Positions 38,101 through 53,100 of a stretch of 64,000 bases of DNA are shown piece after piece (position 1 is the first letter of the stretch; each line of letters opens with the position of its first letter). Source of the stretch: Holacanthus passer (taxonomy: Eukaryota > Chordata > Actinopteri > Pomacanthidae); the NCBI GenBank assembly GCA_025331565.1, contig JAFREQ010000011.1:11552001-11616000 (forward strand), read 5' to 3'. The notes under the pieces are model-generated. The model was given only the letters and a program-made list of their open reading frames with translations. It searched no databases and was not told the DNA's origin. The position numbers and the translations under genes are program-made.

Positions 38101-41100
38101 CTCCTCAGTGTCCTAAAGGCGTGGGTTAATCAGAGATGTATTATATTCTGCAATTACAGTCCAGGAACATCTAGCCTCAGGGCTGGCTTCTGATTAATAC
38201 ATGGAAGGGAGTCCACTTTTGTTACCCCGACAGCAGTCTGTGCTGCTAAATATGACTCACTGGTGATGGAGCATCCCCCAGGAAAAACATCCTAATCACC
38301 AGGGCGCATTAGAAGAACAACACCCCTGGAATGTCAACTACTCAAACACTCGCTAAAGAATTATTCTCAGGCGTGAAACACAGATAGAGAAAACGTCTGG
38401 AACCAATCTGCATACAATGAACAGTGACCTGCTCTGGTCTTTCAGAGCAGTGCACAAAAATCGCTGTCTGGAAGTAGAACCCTTGCTTGTTCCGGGGTAT
38501 TTGGATGAAAGCTCTTATTGTGCAATGGCACCTTTGTGAATTAATTGGAATATTTCAGCGCACCGTCTGCGACGTGGTCATTTTTACTGATTAACGAGGC
38601 CGCTGAAGACGCACTCACAAGGTGGAATTTAAAGATATAGATCCCGATATGAACACGCTGCTTGACATTTGCAGACTCAACTGAGTGTGAGCGGAATAAT
38701 AAAGTAAATTTATGAGAAGAATCTCATTTTTTTAAATCACCCACAAACAACACTATTTATAGAAGTGCCTTCATCTGCAGGTAGACAGTGCCAATCTCTG
38801 GAGCATTCATGAGTCATACAAAGGATTTAAACATGGATACACACATGACAGAATTCATGCCAGAGAGAACAATAATGATGAAACGTATCAGTAAAGCCAT
38901 GCAGTGAAAATGCATTATTCATGGGTAAAAGTAAAGAACGTGCTTCCAAAATCGTGAATAATTCACATGTGATTGGATTATTCAGTGGCTTGGCAGAACG
39001 CACTATTTGTGCAGTTGAAATACATAATATAATGTTCACTGCACAAACTCAGTGAATGTTAAAATCAGCTGCATCCCATTTTGGTTTGTCACGTATGCAG
39101 ATTTTCAGTTGAACATAACTTTCCTGCTGCATCGCGCCGAGCATGTCTGTGATGTTTGACAGAACAGAGCCGATTGTAAAGAGGCGATAATGCACTGAGT
39201 CACAGAGGAATGAGATGAAATGAATGGAAGCGAGTACATGTCAAAGGCTGAGTTACTGACATTGTAAATGAATGGAAGCACAGCCACATCTTAACATGCG
39301 GCGTAGTCTGAATGGTTGCATTGGCTCTGGGCGCTCTGAAAGACTTCTGCAGCATAATGGAGATTCATATTATCCAGCAGGATGAGGGGGCAGGACCTGA
39401 TCAAAAAACATCCTTGCTCTAGGTATCTAACAGTTCATATTTCCACCCTGTTAAAGCTGTTGCCAAGCAACTAAATCATGAGAAATAAACTAATAATGAT
39501 CCAGTGCATACTCTAACTATACACCAATGCTATGCTGTATGTGCATGCATGTCCACTCCGTGTGTATGTGTTTGCATGTGTGCTTCAGAGCCTTGCAGTG
39601 GGCTGTGTGATACTGAGTGGAGCTAAGGACTGCTGCTCTGGGAATACAGTGTTATTGCTGTAGTAGCACACTGAGACAGTCTTCTGGGAAGAGCAGATGG
39701 GCTTTTCATGTAGAAAAAATCATGACATCTCGACAAAGTAGGCCTGATATTTCCTGGACCAGGACACTCTCTCAGTCTCTTATTTCCGTGTGCCTCCATA
39801 TCTCTATCACTGCTATTTGACCATTGCCCCGACTGTGTTCCTCCTCACATCCCTTACACCATTCTTTACTCTCATCCATTATGTTAAACACAAAGAGAAT
39901 TGCATTTCTATTTAATTTTTAATCAACTCCCCCAGTAAATTCGACACATTCGTCATTTGTAAGGCCAACGAACTACAAACACTAATTTTCTTGATATATA
40001 CAATCAAGGTGTGGACTTTTATCAAGTTTTATCATGTATAAAAAGCTTCCATGCTGTGTTACACAAGTGTATTTTGACATTTCACATGGGCAGTCTGAAT
40101 TATTCTGGCTCATGGTGTTCACCGGTGCCTTGGGGGTATCTCTATGGAAACAGTATACGACAGCTGAAAAGAACAATCCTGTTACTCGGTGTCTCTGTGT
40201 CAAACGCAGCTACCAGGTCCTGCATGCTCTCATTGCTTGGGAGGAAACCACTTTCACAGTAATCTGCTCAGTAACAGAGCCTGCAGCGCAAAGCCACACC
40301 GGGCCACTTCTTAATTTTCTTAATTAAATAAGGTGCTGTCTGATGCACGGTGATCCCTGCAGCTGAAAGTGTGAGGCTCTGAGCCATGCCGTGTGGCTAA
40401 ATCCTCGGGCACATCTACCTGCAGTTTCGTCTTATGGAAGAATCAAAAATCTGATCTGATTTACATGCAAGCAACAACTTCTGCAGGGTGGTATGAGATT
40501 TTGGGAGTCTGTCGGTGTTCAGAATCCCACCTGATTCTATACTCTGATTCTATAACCTTCCTCTTGTCCTTCCTTCTGTTTACATAAAAATGAGAAAGGC
40601 AGAAAAAGACTGACCTGTAAACATTAAAAACACAAATATATCACCACTGTAACTGACACTAAACCATATCTTATTGGATTAACAGATGTTACAGGTTGCT
40701 TTTGAGCAATGAAATGATTAAATTAAAAAATTAAATTACATTAAGTGATTAGTCATGGGTGCCTTTTGTAGTAACTAATATTGTAAGATATTGACAGCAG
40801 GTGAAAAGACTAAATTGACTAAAAATACTAAATTAAATACATAACTAAAATAACTAAAGGCTGTTTTCTTTTCCCCGTCTGCACACTCCCATATTAATTT
40901 ATTGTCACACAGCGGAAACACATACTTTTCACACATACTGAATTCTGTTTGCAAATCAGGAAACACATTCCTACAGTCTCCTTAAAACCTGCAGCTATAG
41001 GCAGGAAGGCACAAACACCCTCCAAGCGCAATTCACTGAACAAAAATGTCTGCAGGATATAAACTTGCCATAGAAGCCCTTAATGCATTGCACTCTCTGG

Positions 41101-44100
41101 CTCTGGCTCAGCTTTTCTGGTGTCATGCGACTTATACTTCAAGCTCTTCTTGTCTGCTCTTTTTGTCCTCTCGTATCTTAAGCTCCAGGACTTTTGTGCT
41201 CCTTTGAACTTGTTACAGTTGAAATTTTTGAGTGAGAATCTTTGTGCAGCTGTAGCTAGTTAGCTGGGGGTGCCCTGGGTAAAGGTGCGTCAGTCCTGTC
41301 TAAGTGACAAACCTCATCTGTGATCATAAGAAGAGTCCAAAAGAAGAACGTGGTCACTGGCTTGGTCTTCCACATCTCCATAATGCACACTCAATATGTG
41401 TCAGTCACAGGCGTTGGCAGGTGCAAGTGTCTTGGCTTTTCATGTAAGCCAATGTGAACATCTATATAATGATTTCCAATACGACTATTGTATTGGTGAC
41501 ATGTCTGGCACTGTGCTTTATAACCTCCATAAGCCACATGTAAGTGGATTACTCAACTGGCATAGAGCTCTCTTTAATACCCTGCAGAGAAATTACTCAT
41601 TCACTACCGCAAGCATAGCCAAATTTGAACTGAAAGGCTGTGTATTGTACCTGTGTTGAGAAAATGATCGCATAAATGCTAATATGCCAAGAATCCAATG
41701 CATGTATTTATATTATAGCCAAGTATTACCTCTATTAAATAATATATCAATGTACAGACAAGAGTTCCACAAAGTTAAATGTTTGACTAGCTGATTGAGT
41801 ATTAAATTCATCTTAAGAAGCAGGGGGGTGTTTAAATTGATGGTGCCTGCTTTAGTTCTTCTATTAATGTTTAATGCAAAGTCGCACCTAAACCAACACA
41901 TACATCTGCCAATATGTTAATGCACCTACATGTTATCAGCGCATTCTTTGTCTAGAAAGACTTAATGCTCAGAGATGGTTAAGACTTTCAGTTTAAGAAT
42001 CACATGCAGTCCTACTGGCCTGGATTCAAATCCCACCAGAAGCTCCTATATCTTCCCTACAGGAGCCCTCTAACCCTTCCGAATGCCTTTGTGTGAAAAC
42101 ATAGGAACAGGAAGCAGAGTGTGTCCACGCTGCTCATAGTGTACAAAAAATGTCTGTCACAGCAATTTCAAGATGTCGTTAACTTATTTAAGACCCCTCG
42201 CTGTTCAGTCAGCATCTATCTGACTAATTATCCTCAAGCAAATATATAAAGCTTTAAATGATCTATACAACCTACAGACCTATTGATGTGTTCCATCTTT
42301 TGCAGCTGCTGGTTCCTGCACACATATTAGTTTTATCAGGTTACATGTCCTTCAAAATACAAATTATTGTGAAAGGTATTTCTAATTTACAATTTGCAAA
42401 TACTTTCCTCCCATCAAGGCAGCACTCTTACGCAACACACAGCTTTGTATTGTGTGAACACATGTTGGAGGATCCTGAAAGATTTTTTGATTGATGTTAC
42501 ATGTTGATAAAATGATAAAATTAATGGCAGAACTTGGCTGAACTGGGATTTCCATTTTTTCCGCAGAAACATCGAGGAAAATATTGTATTTGGAATTCCT
42601 TCAGGGTCAGCATTTGAAACACTTTCAGTCAATAAAAATTTATAATAGTCTCATCGACTACACAATTAGCAAGTGATCTTTTTCGAGTCCTCATGGGGCA
42701 CCAACATGCTGAATTCCTCTTGTGGGACATGAAATAAAGCTGAGAGTTTTTGAATGCTTTGTTATGTGATATTTCTGGGGGCTGAACACAAAGACTAGGT
42801 CAGTTCACTCAAAGTTCACACAACTAAATCCAAGAAGTGGACTGGCCTCCATATTAAACATTTTTTATTATCATATGCAATTATAGGGGAATTATGGAGA
42901 AGACCCTCATCAGAATTTATCATAATGGGAATGGGTTTTTTGCAGGTTTTATTATAGAACTGAGTGATGTGAAAATGATTAATCAGATTGTGTTTATGTA
43001 TCACTTGCCACTGTAGATCATACTCTGATTTCTTCCTAAGAGGGCAAGCACACTGCTGCCAGCTGTTTCACCACATGTTGAGAAAGGCTGTCAAGGCGGT
43101 TTAAGGAGAGAGACGAGTCTATGTAGAAATGTGATTATTAGCCTGTCTGCATAATCAGGGTTTCTCTAGCTGACCTGGAAATCTCAGGGGAAACCAACCT
43201 TTGAACTGATATGAAATGCTCACTCGTGTGTTTCAACAATCTAGATTTTCATTTAGTTTTTTTCACCGCAGATGAGTCAGAAACAGCTTGATTGTCAAAC
43301 TGGTAAATCTGTTCAGCATTGCCTCCGTACGACATCCTTTGGGTGGTGGTAAAAAAAAAATCGAGTCCAGTCGCTCTTGATTGTGCTGTTGTGCTTCATA
43401 TTTCTGTGAAACGTTCCCTCATTAATTCCAATAAAACTAGTGGTCTGGAAATCACTGCCATTGGCTCATTTAATATTTATCTCCCTGATCGTGCAGAATA
43501 ACAAAGATCCAGTGATTAAAATCTATTGAGGCGCATCGCACTAGATTTATTGTAATATATGTATTGTAATTTTCAGCAGAGATACATACTAATCAATTGT
43601 GTCTGTGTATCTCATTTGACCTGTCTGTTTGTCTGTAGTGGTGTGTTTGGTCTGTGTTTGAAACGTGTTGGCTGTTAGACTGTTCTTCATCCAAATCAAC
43701 CAACGTAATTCAGCAATTTTTTGTGCACCTGCAATTTGCATACTGGATGCAGGAAGAATCTCTGAATCATGAAATACTGTCTGCATCATCTGGTTTTACT
43801 GTGTGGGTGCCATTTAATTCTGATTGAGTTTTGTTTTGGCCAGAGAAAATTTAGTTTTTCTTCTTCCCCCAAAATGTATTGAAATTGTAATTTTTCGTAA
43901 TTATATCCTTCACAACGCTTTACTCTGTTAATAATCTCACAGTATAGTATGTAAAGATTCACATGATGATCAACAATGTTCCAAGCATATTTTTATTAAA
44001 TTTTCATTGAGATGCTAAATAATACTATGACCAAAAAATCCAATCATTTGTAGAAACTGCTGGCCAGGACTTTTATTCAGCAAAGACATATCCAAGATGG

Positions 44101-47100
44101 TAGGCTGTAGAATCGTGTCCTGGAAAGGTTGATCTGGCTTAAAACAAATGAAAGGCTACTCACTCCAACAACAACAGCATAATTTGTAGTGATCCATAGT
44201 TACAACAGGATGACAAGTATTTGGGTAAAAGAGAGAAAAAGGAATTGCCCCATTACATTATACCATACTTACAATATATACTAATATACAAATATAGGAA
44301 TGATAAATGAAACTTAGTGGATGTTTGGATGTGAATTTCCTCTCTGACTTTCTCAGGAATGACTCATTGGCATTCAAAATGTTGTGCCATGAGTATGCTG
44401 GCGTGAGAGCTGGCATTAAAGTCAACCAGATTTAGGTTGGCATCCTTTCGACTGATCAGACCGTCTCCCCTTAGGCTTCCACAGAAGTGCCTGAAGCAAA
44501 AGCTAGTCAGTAGCTGCTTCTGCACACTGCGTGCGGTGTCACGACACTGACAAAACCTATTACACAGAAAACGCAAAGTTTCAAGATTCTTTGATACTTT
44601 GACTCCCTTTCACTTCCCAATCCCTGCCCTCAACCCTTCTCTGTCTCTCCCTGTCTGCTTCGCTCTTCCGTCCAAAGCAGAGCAAGAACTTTCTGAAAAC
44701 AATTTCATTTTTTGTAGTACAGTAAATTCTACTGTATCCACTGAGACTGACATCTGTGGCCGCTCTGTCCTCTGTATTAGTTTTTTGCTGATGATGATTT
44801 TTTGATGAACACTGACAGCATTCCAGTTCAGAAAAGATGAGGTAGACAGGCAATCTTCATAACTGTTAAATGCAGGATCGCGCAACTCAATCAGCAGGAG
44901 AGTTAAGTTGTGAAAAGCTCAGCAGGGATCCAGTGAAGAAATGAGAGACTGAATGGGGTGAGACTAATTGCAACTGCAGGGGAATAAACCATGTAGTGTA
45001 ACCAGTTTCATTCATTTGTTTAATGATGAGCAATTAAAACAATTGCCACAGTCGGCAGGTGTATGTTTTCTGTGTGTAATAAGTTAATTACCAGTTATCC
45101 AACTAATATATATATTATGCATATGTATAAATACTCTTAATGCAGGTTTATTGATATTGTGTGACGACTGATTCAAGTAACAAACATAATCATTCTGGTG
45201 TCTCTGACTTATTCTAGGTGGCCAACCTTCTGCGACTCTTCCAAATCCCCCAGATCAGCTACGCTTCCACCAGTGCCAAGCTCAGCGACAAGACACGCTA
45301 TGACTACTTTGCCCGCACCGTGCCTCCCGACTTCTACCAGGCCAAGGCCATGGCGGAGATCCTGCGTTACTTCAACTGGACATACGTATCGACGGTGGCA
45401 TCCGAAGGCGACTATGGTGAGACTGGCATCGACGCCTTCCAGCAGGAGGCTCGTGCCCGCCAGATCTGCATTGCCACCTCAGCCAAGGTGAGCCGCTCCA
45501 TGAGCCGCTGGAGTTATGAGAACGTGATCCGCTCCCTACAGCAGAAGTCCAACGCCAAGGTGGTCATCCTGTTCACACGCAGCGAAGACGCCCGTGAGCT
45601 GCTGGTGGCAGCCAACCGCATGAACGTCACCTTCACCTGGGTGGCCAGCGATGGCTGGGGAGCGCAGGAGAGCGTGGTGAGAGGCAGTGAGGCTGTGGCC
45701 GACGGGGCCTTCACCATTGAACTGGCTTCCTATCAGATCCCCCAGTTTAATGACTACTTCACTGCCTTGCACCCGTACAACAACACCAGGAATCCCTGGT
45801 TCAGAGAGTTTTGGGAAAACCAGTTCCAGTGCAGCCTCCATGACCTGGGCTGTGGGAAGCACTCACTCCGCGAGGCTCCGTTTCAGCCAGAATCCAAGAT
45901 CATGTTTGTAGTGAATGCTGTCTATGCAATGGCTGCTGCCTTACATAACATGAGGCAGGCCTTATGCCCCAACTCCACCAAGGTGTGTGACGCTCTCAAA
46001 CCTGGCAACGGCAGAAAGTTTTACAGGGACTACATTCTCAAGGTCAAGTTCGAAGGTGAGTAAACTCTTGATGAACTAATATTATCACAGTGTGACTTAA
46101 CAGATTCAAATTTTCTTGAATTAAAGCAGCGTCCTTTTTCTCCTTATTCTGTCATCTGTGTAAAACCTCAGTTTAATATCATTTAATTTCCCCAAGTGCA
46201 CTCTGCACGTAGTGTATGCTGCCAAATTAGGTTATATCAATTCATATTCATTCTACCAATTTATATAAAATATTGAATTAGTGCAAGAGCAATTCTACAT
46301 GTTTATATGGTGCAGCTGCAGATAAGCTCTGTAATGATTCAATTTGCAAAGATGAAACCGTTTCCTCAGCCTTGTGCTTGGAGGCTTCTTTTCATGCATC
46401 TTGACTTAAGTGTGAATAGAGAGAGCATTCTTCAGTTTCAACACTGCAGATACTGATCATGCAAACATTATTTGTTTCCTGCTTGTTTACACAAAGCTGC
46501 AACACGACACGTGTAACAGCATCACAAATGACAGACCCAACAATCCACATGCTCTCACTTTTGTAAACGAGCTGTATTGTTTTATCCTTCGATTTATGGA
46601 AATACTGACATTTTCATTGATGGGTGATAGCGGTAGACTGGTGTGTTCTTATCCAGCTGTGCTTTTCTGCTTTTCATAATTTGTGAGAAAAAATACCCAA
46701 AGGACTTTACTATCCAGAGAGTGGATTAGATTAGAGGCCTTAAATTAGTCAGTCCCTGCAGGCACAACACCCAAAGGAGAAAACACACAGAAACAGGTGG
46801 ACCGCTAACAATACAGTGAAAAAATCATAATAGATTAGATATAAATTTAGTTCCACATAACACGTAATTCTAATATTCTAGCAAATGTAACCTAATGGCT
46901 GTTTATTAGTCACATTTAGTAAATTATTACATTTTACAATTAAATGCTACAAATATTATTAGAGTCAATTAGTCAACTGACAGTTGACATAAATGGACGG
47001 CAACTAAAGCATTTAATAACTGATTAACTGTTTCAGACATTCTTTAACTTTTTGCTTAATGAAAAAAAAAGGGAAACAGTAAGAATGGAAAAAAAACTAA

Positions 47101-50100
47101 GAAAGGAAGAATGCAGCGTGTGGGTAAATCAGCTTAAATAATCATGATATTTTTTGTCACATGTCCATTATTGTCCAAAAGAAATCACAGGAAGGTAGCG
47201 TCCTCTTCCACTGTAATATAGACTGTCCACTTCTGACATTTTCTGGAGAAGGTCACTCCTCTACATCTCAGAGAGAAAGCCATCCTTTCCATTCTTAAGA
47301 TTTCTTTAACTATGTCTACCCAGTGTTTGAGGCTTGCAGGCTCAGGTTTGTACAAATTCTGGCCAAATGATTGGGAAGTGATTGGCATCTATGTGCCTGC
47401 ACTGTCTTCTGTTGTGACTTGGATTGTTTACTTTTGATGTGGGGTGTGATGAAGAAAGAATTTTCCAGCCAAATTCCCTCCACTTCTCTGAGCTCGTAGA
47501 TTAATGTGTTCTCCACGCCGAACGCCAATCCCCCGTGATATTTATCTGTCTTGTTGTTTGTCCCATTTTGCTTCAAGTTTCAGTCATCCTTCAAAAACTG
47601 AACAAAATTTTTCACTATTTTCTAAAATTTTAAGGACAAAATTATTCGTTGAGAGAATCCTTTAGTACACAATTTAATGACCAGGTATGCAGAAATCCTG
47701 CACTGCTACTTCTATTAAAGTCCATTTAAACTGGATAAGGATAGGTGACTTTTAAAAATTTCCGAATGGTGGTTTATTTCAGCCTTCATTTCATGAGGAA
47801 AATTGAACATTATTTTCTATAATGTGCCATCTGTCTGGAATTCCCATCTCAATGTTCAATCCAGGAACTTTCAATCAAGGTAAACAGACTCAAACTGTGA
47901 CTCCCATCATGTAAATTGACAATTTGCACCTGTGTCCCATCTCAGGCACTGTTCAGTCTATACTGCGAGATGAATAAAATGTCAGATGAGACACATAAAT
48001 AAGCAAAGAGATAAATGAGACTGCCCTACCAGAAAAGCATGCTCGATAAGATATGAGTTGAAGTCCACAGTCACAGAGAAGCACTCAAACAAGTCCAACT
48101 CTCACAATTTCAATAAACAAATGCTGATATTTCGGCTTTGCTTTCACTTTGATAGTTTTATATTGTAGTTGCACTTGCTATACGTTAACCCCCTTATTCC
48201 TCTTAGTTACTAACACTCTCTCTTTTCTTTTCACCTTCAGCACCATTTCGTCCACCGGACACAGAAAATGTAGTACGCTTTGATGCCTTTGGGGACAGCC
48301 TCGGCCGTTACAACATTTTCCACTACCACAAAGAAGGTGGACGCTATGTCTACCAAAAGGTCGGCTACTGGGCTCAGAGTCTGACCCTGAACACCAGCCT
48401 GATCCCCTGGGCTGGCCAGGTTGCGCCGACCTCCCAGTGTAGTGACCCCTGCAGGAAGAACGAGGTGAAGAGTATGCAGCCTGGAGATGTGTGCTGCTGG
48501 ATCTGTATCCCCTGTCAGCCCTACCAGTATTTGCAGGATGAGTTCACCTGTGCTGACTGCAGCTTTGGACAGTGGCCCCTGGCCAACCTGACAGGCTGTT
48601 ACGATCTGCCTGAGGAGTACATCCGCTGGGAAGATGCCTGGGCCATTGGGCCCGTCACCATTTCCTGTCTGGGGATGATGTGTACGCTCTTCGTCATCGG
48701 GCTCTTCCTTAAACACAATGAGACACCCGTGGTGAAGGCCAGTGGACGTGAGCTCTCCTACATTCTTCTGCTGGGAGTGTTGATGTGTTATAGCATGACC
48801 TTCATCTACATTGCCAAACCGTCCACGGCAGTTTGCACACTGCGCCGGCTAGGCTTAGGCACCTCCTTTGCTGTGTGCTACTCTGCCCTCCTAACCAAGA
48901 CCAATCGCATTGCTCGGATCTTCAGCGGGGTGAAGGACGGAGCCCAGCGGCCTCGATTCATCAGCCCGGCCTCCCAGGTTGCCATCTGTGGTGCTCTGAT
49001 CTCCTGCCAGCTGGTCGTGGTGGTGGTCTGGCTGCTGGTGGAGGCCCCAGGGGTGAGAAAGGAAGTGAGCCCGGAGAGGAGAGACGTGGTCACCCTCAAG
49101 TGTAACAGCAAGGACTCCAGCATGCTGTTGTCTCTAACCTACAACTGCATCCTCATTATCCTCTGCACAGTCTACGCCTTCAAGACCCGCAAATGCCCCG
49201 AGAACTTCAACGAGGCCAAGTTCATCGGGTTCACCATGTACACCACCTGCATCATCTGGCTGGCCTTCCAGCCTATTTTCTATGTTACTGCCAGCGACTA
49301 CAGGGTGAGTTAAGTTAAGGTTATACATGCTTTATGAGAATAAGGCAAAATTAAAATAATCACTACACATTTCTAATATCAACGAGATACTACTTTAGTC
49401 TTTCCAGGATGAATGCATGCTGTGGTAATGATTTGTATTAAATTATTTGTTCAGATGGCTTTAGGTTCTTAATCTGAGCAGAACACATCCTAGCAGATAA
49501 TGACTTCTTGTGGGGTTGAATTTAGATTTCATACGCATGAAATCACAAACTAATGTCAGCTAGTATTGATTCAGCAGTCGGCCGTGTCTGTGTTGCCCAT
49601 GGCTCTCACGAATATATAGTTTTTATTATTGCATTGTTTTAATTCTTCAAAATTGGCTCCATACTTAATATTCTCAGGTGCTCTCCAAGACAAGAACTTT
49701 GACAGCCTTATTTTACCTTTAAGGTTTAAATATTAATGAAGTGAGAGTAAATTATAAAATATGGATGCTCAAGTCATGGAGAAGTGTAACAGGCTGACAA
49801 ATATCTTCGTCTTCCCACGACAAAACCCCAGTTCTAGTGGTGGTATAACTTTTGTCAAGAAGTATTCTAGGTTTTCTAAGAACAAAAGACACACGCACAG
49901 TGGTTAAAATTTACAAGACACAGCAACTCCTTCACATCTCCTCTAAAATAAAAGTTTATGGCAGGAAGTCATTTTATCTTTCCACCCCCAGCATTTCCAC
50001 AACTAAACCCGGGAGAGAGAAGGTTTTATACTACTCCATCTACAACATTGCCTCTAATTTAAAGATAAATTCCTCCAGTGCCCAGTGAGTCAGGCACACA

Positions 50101-53100
50101 GTCCTTTTATACCATACTGTACTTATGACAATAGACAGATAGACAGATAGATGTGCATGTTGTAACAAAGCAAAATGGGGACTGACAAGATAAACAGTGT
50201 TCAGGTTCTGACCCTGCGTGCTGAATGAATGTTGATGGTCATCTGTAGACACAGGAATATACGCCGTACACCGAGCTGATAGAACTTCAGAGAAAAGGGT
50301 TGCCTGAGCTGTGGGGTTTTATTCCTCTGGGATCTGAACAGCGAGAGAGAGGCAGAAGGGAGAAATAGACAAGAGGAATCCCCTGACACAGCTGCCTCTG
50401 CAGAAACATGGAGAAGGCAGGCAAGACCATGAGGGCTTAAAGGGAACTGAACGTCCCCGTGTGTCCCTGTGCGTAGCTGTGTGGAATGGAGCGTGAAAGA
50501 CCGGGATGCTGAGTCCCAGCTGTGCCCTCTGTCCTGAGACTGCAGTGAGGCTCAGAGGAACCCTTCCTCCAGGCCCTCCAGGCAACACAAGCAATTTACA
50601 GCCAGAACGGGCTCATCAGATAGACGCAAAACTCCCCTTTGACCGATGAATAATTACTAAAGCAACTGAGTTGGCACAGTGTCTCTAGTTTTTCACAGGC
50701 AGGGACACATTACTAGTGTTCTCCTAGTTTTACACCACTTCTGAAATTGTTGTCACAGCCTGATGCAAATCTCCGGCTGAATAACAAATACAGATTTGAT
50801 TGTGGTCTGTCATGAAATGTTAAAGTAAACTAAATACAGTCTACTGAGCCATGAATAACACATTTGATTATCATATGAAATATTGAAGATGTTCTCTGCA
50901 CACCCTGAGGAAGAAGGCCCTCCTCATATGCCAGTGCTGGTCATCTCATCTCAGCAGCAAACACAACTGATTAAACAGCCACTGCTGTCAGGAGCCACAG
51001 CACTGCTACGAAAACACTGAAGGCTACAGATAGGACTAAAAGACAGACAAGTATTGACTGTGATCTTCACATCTGCTGCACGTCACGTGAACGCATCAAA
51101 GATCAACCTTTCCTAAATCATTTTTAATGTCTGTCAGTTAAGCGCCTTTAACTTAGTTCAACACCATAGCATTTTTGGTTTGAGACAGCTATAGATCCCA
51201 TTGATGGTGTTGTCTTACACATAATGGACATAGAGCGAGTATCAGGTCTCATAGTCTTCAGCAAAAAGTGTAGAACCAGGAAGTCTCTTAGGCCAGAGGT
51301 ATTTTTGCTTTTAAGTGCATGTTTGTGGGTGCATGATGGCTGCCACATGTTCCTTGCATCCGTTTGGAGTGTTGGTTGTGTGCTCAGCCCTCAGAAATGA
51401 ACTCCATGCAAAGGCAAGATGCATTAACAGTAGGGGCAGTGTTGGGGCAATATGGGGGTGGTAGCAGATGCCTATTGCTAGAAAGTGGAGGGTGACAGCA
51501 AGCCACTCTGCTGAACTGACTGACTCACTGTGTGTGTTGTGTGACGGACATGCGAAAATATTGGTGGTGTTACTCATCATTAATTTTTCGCATTGGCAGA
51601 ACGAGAGAAACATACTGCCATCGTCACGACATCCATGATTATATCATCCATGATGGCGCCTGGTTGCTTTTTTTCGGCTGTGATATAAGAATTAACGAAA
51701 CCTCCTGGAGTGTCTACGTGTTTATTGTTTACTCCGATACAGTCTGAGTTCACCCTTGTGCCCTCTAATAAGCAATTACATCTTTACCTTAGAGATGGCA
51801 ATACAGGAATTAATCTAGCAATGCAGCATTAGCTGAAGAAATACAATTACAGCAGTGAGGATCAGGTATGGCATTACACCATTTTTTTAATAATAAATGC
51901 TCATTAACCTAACTCGTGTTAAGTCTAATTACAGTAGGTTAAAAGTACAACATCATTCCACTTGTGAAATCTCACAAATACACTGGTCTCCATCAGTGAA
52001 TTACTTATGGGCTTTGTCAATTCAACGTCCATGCCGGCCTACCAAGACTGGCTTGATCCAATAAGGCTTTTCAATAAATGTGCAGCACGAAGCCCAATAA
52101 AAGTTGGAATCTCATCTCTGCAGTGAGGTTCTCTGGAGGAATGAAGCTACCTCAACACAGCAGTGTTGTATTTGCGAAATAAAATAATACCTTCAAAGGC
52201 CAAACACAGTAAAAAACAAGGGTGAACAGAGACAAGCAGAAATGGTGGTATCCATGCTCTACATCCTGTTCTCCACACTCAAGCAGAAGACATCTGGAAC
52301 GATATTACAGCAAAGGCAGCTTCCTTGTCCTCTGCTCTTCCGAAGCAACATCTTGTGAATTATTAAAACCACTTAACAGGTCATTCCTATGCAGTACTGT
52401 CCCCAGTTTTATTCAAAACTATTTCTGAAGTAAGTAGAGGACATTTAGCCTCTGTGCACTTTGGTATTTCTCTGATTATTATGTATAGACTGTCACTTTG
52501 CTTTGTATGTTCCTCTGTATCTAAATATACAGGTCAGATAAACATCAAAAGAAAAATGGTAATGACAGATTTTTTTTTTTTGTGAATTTACATCTCAACC
52601 CAGGACCTGAGCACGTCAGTATGTGTACTGTATTTCAGAGGTGGCATGAGCTGAATGTTAATGTTGAATTCATTGCATATGGCAACCTGCAATACATCTT
52701 CAGATACAGAGATAAACTCAGTGATCTAGTTGTTTTGCATTTCATGGTACACCAAGACCTTTAGTCAGTGACCACTATGTTGCAGACATATATATCAAAT
52801 ATGTTAATACTGAATCATTTTCTACAGATATTTTTATCAATTACTCCCTATCTTCATATAATTTGTTATCAACTGATGAATCCTATTACAGTCATTAGTA
52901 ATTTTGTATTGTAAGGAATAAGAAACATGATAAACATGTAAGTAAGAAGATTAAACACTGTTCTGTAAATAAAAAGGTTAGTTGACTTTGTGTCACTTAC
53001 ATCCCTGTCTAAACTAACGGATGCCGTTTATTTGCTATTATCATATCTTTGTTTGTTATCTTTGTTGCAGAACAGTTTGTACATAGTGCAACACTTGGTG

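Noticed and set aside
42000..42120. B-box-like ggattcaaatccc with a possible SINE around it
   Set aside because: No matching A box or body shared with the SINE copies at 4.2 and 55.4 kb; too weak to call.
44364..44576. 70-codon - strand frame with several Cys in a grm2 intron
   Set aside because: No recognisable domain or repeat family, no splice sites; left as unexplained intron sequence.
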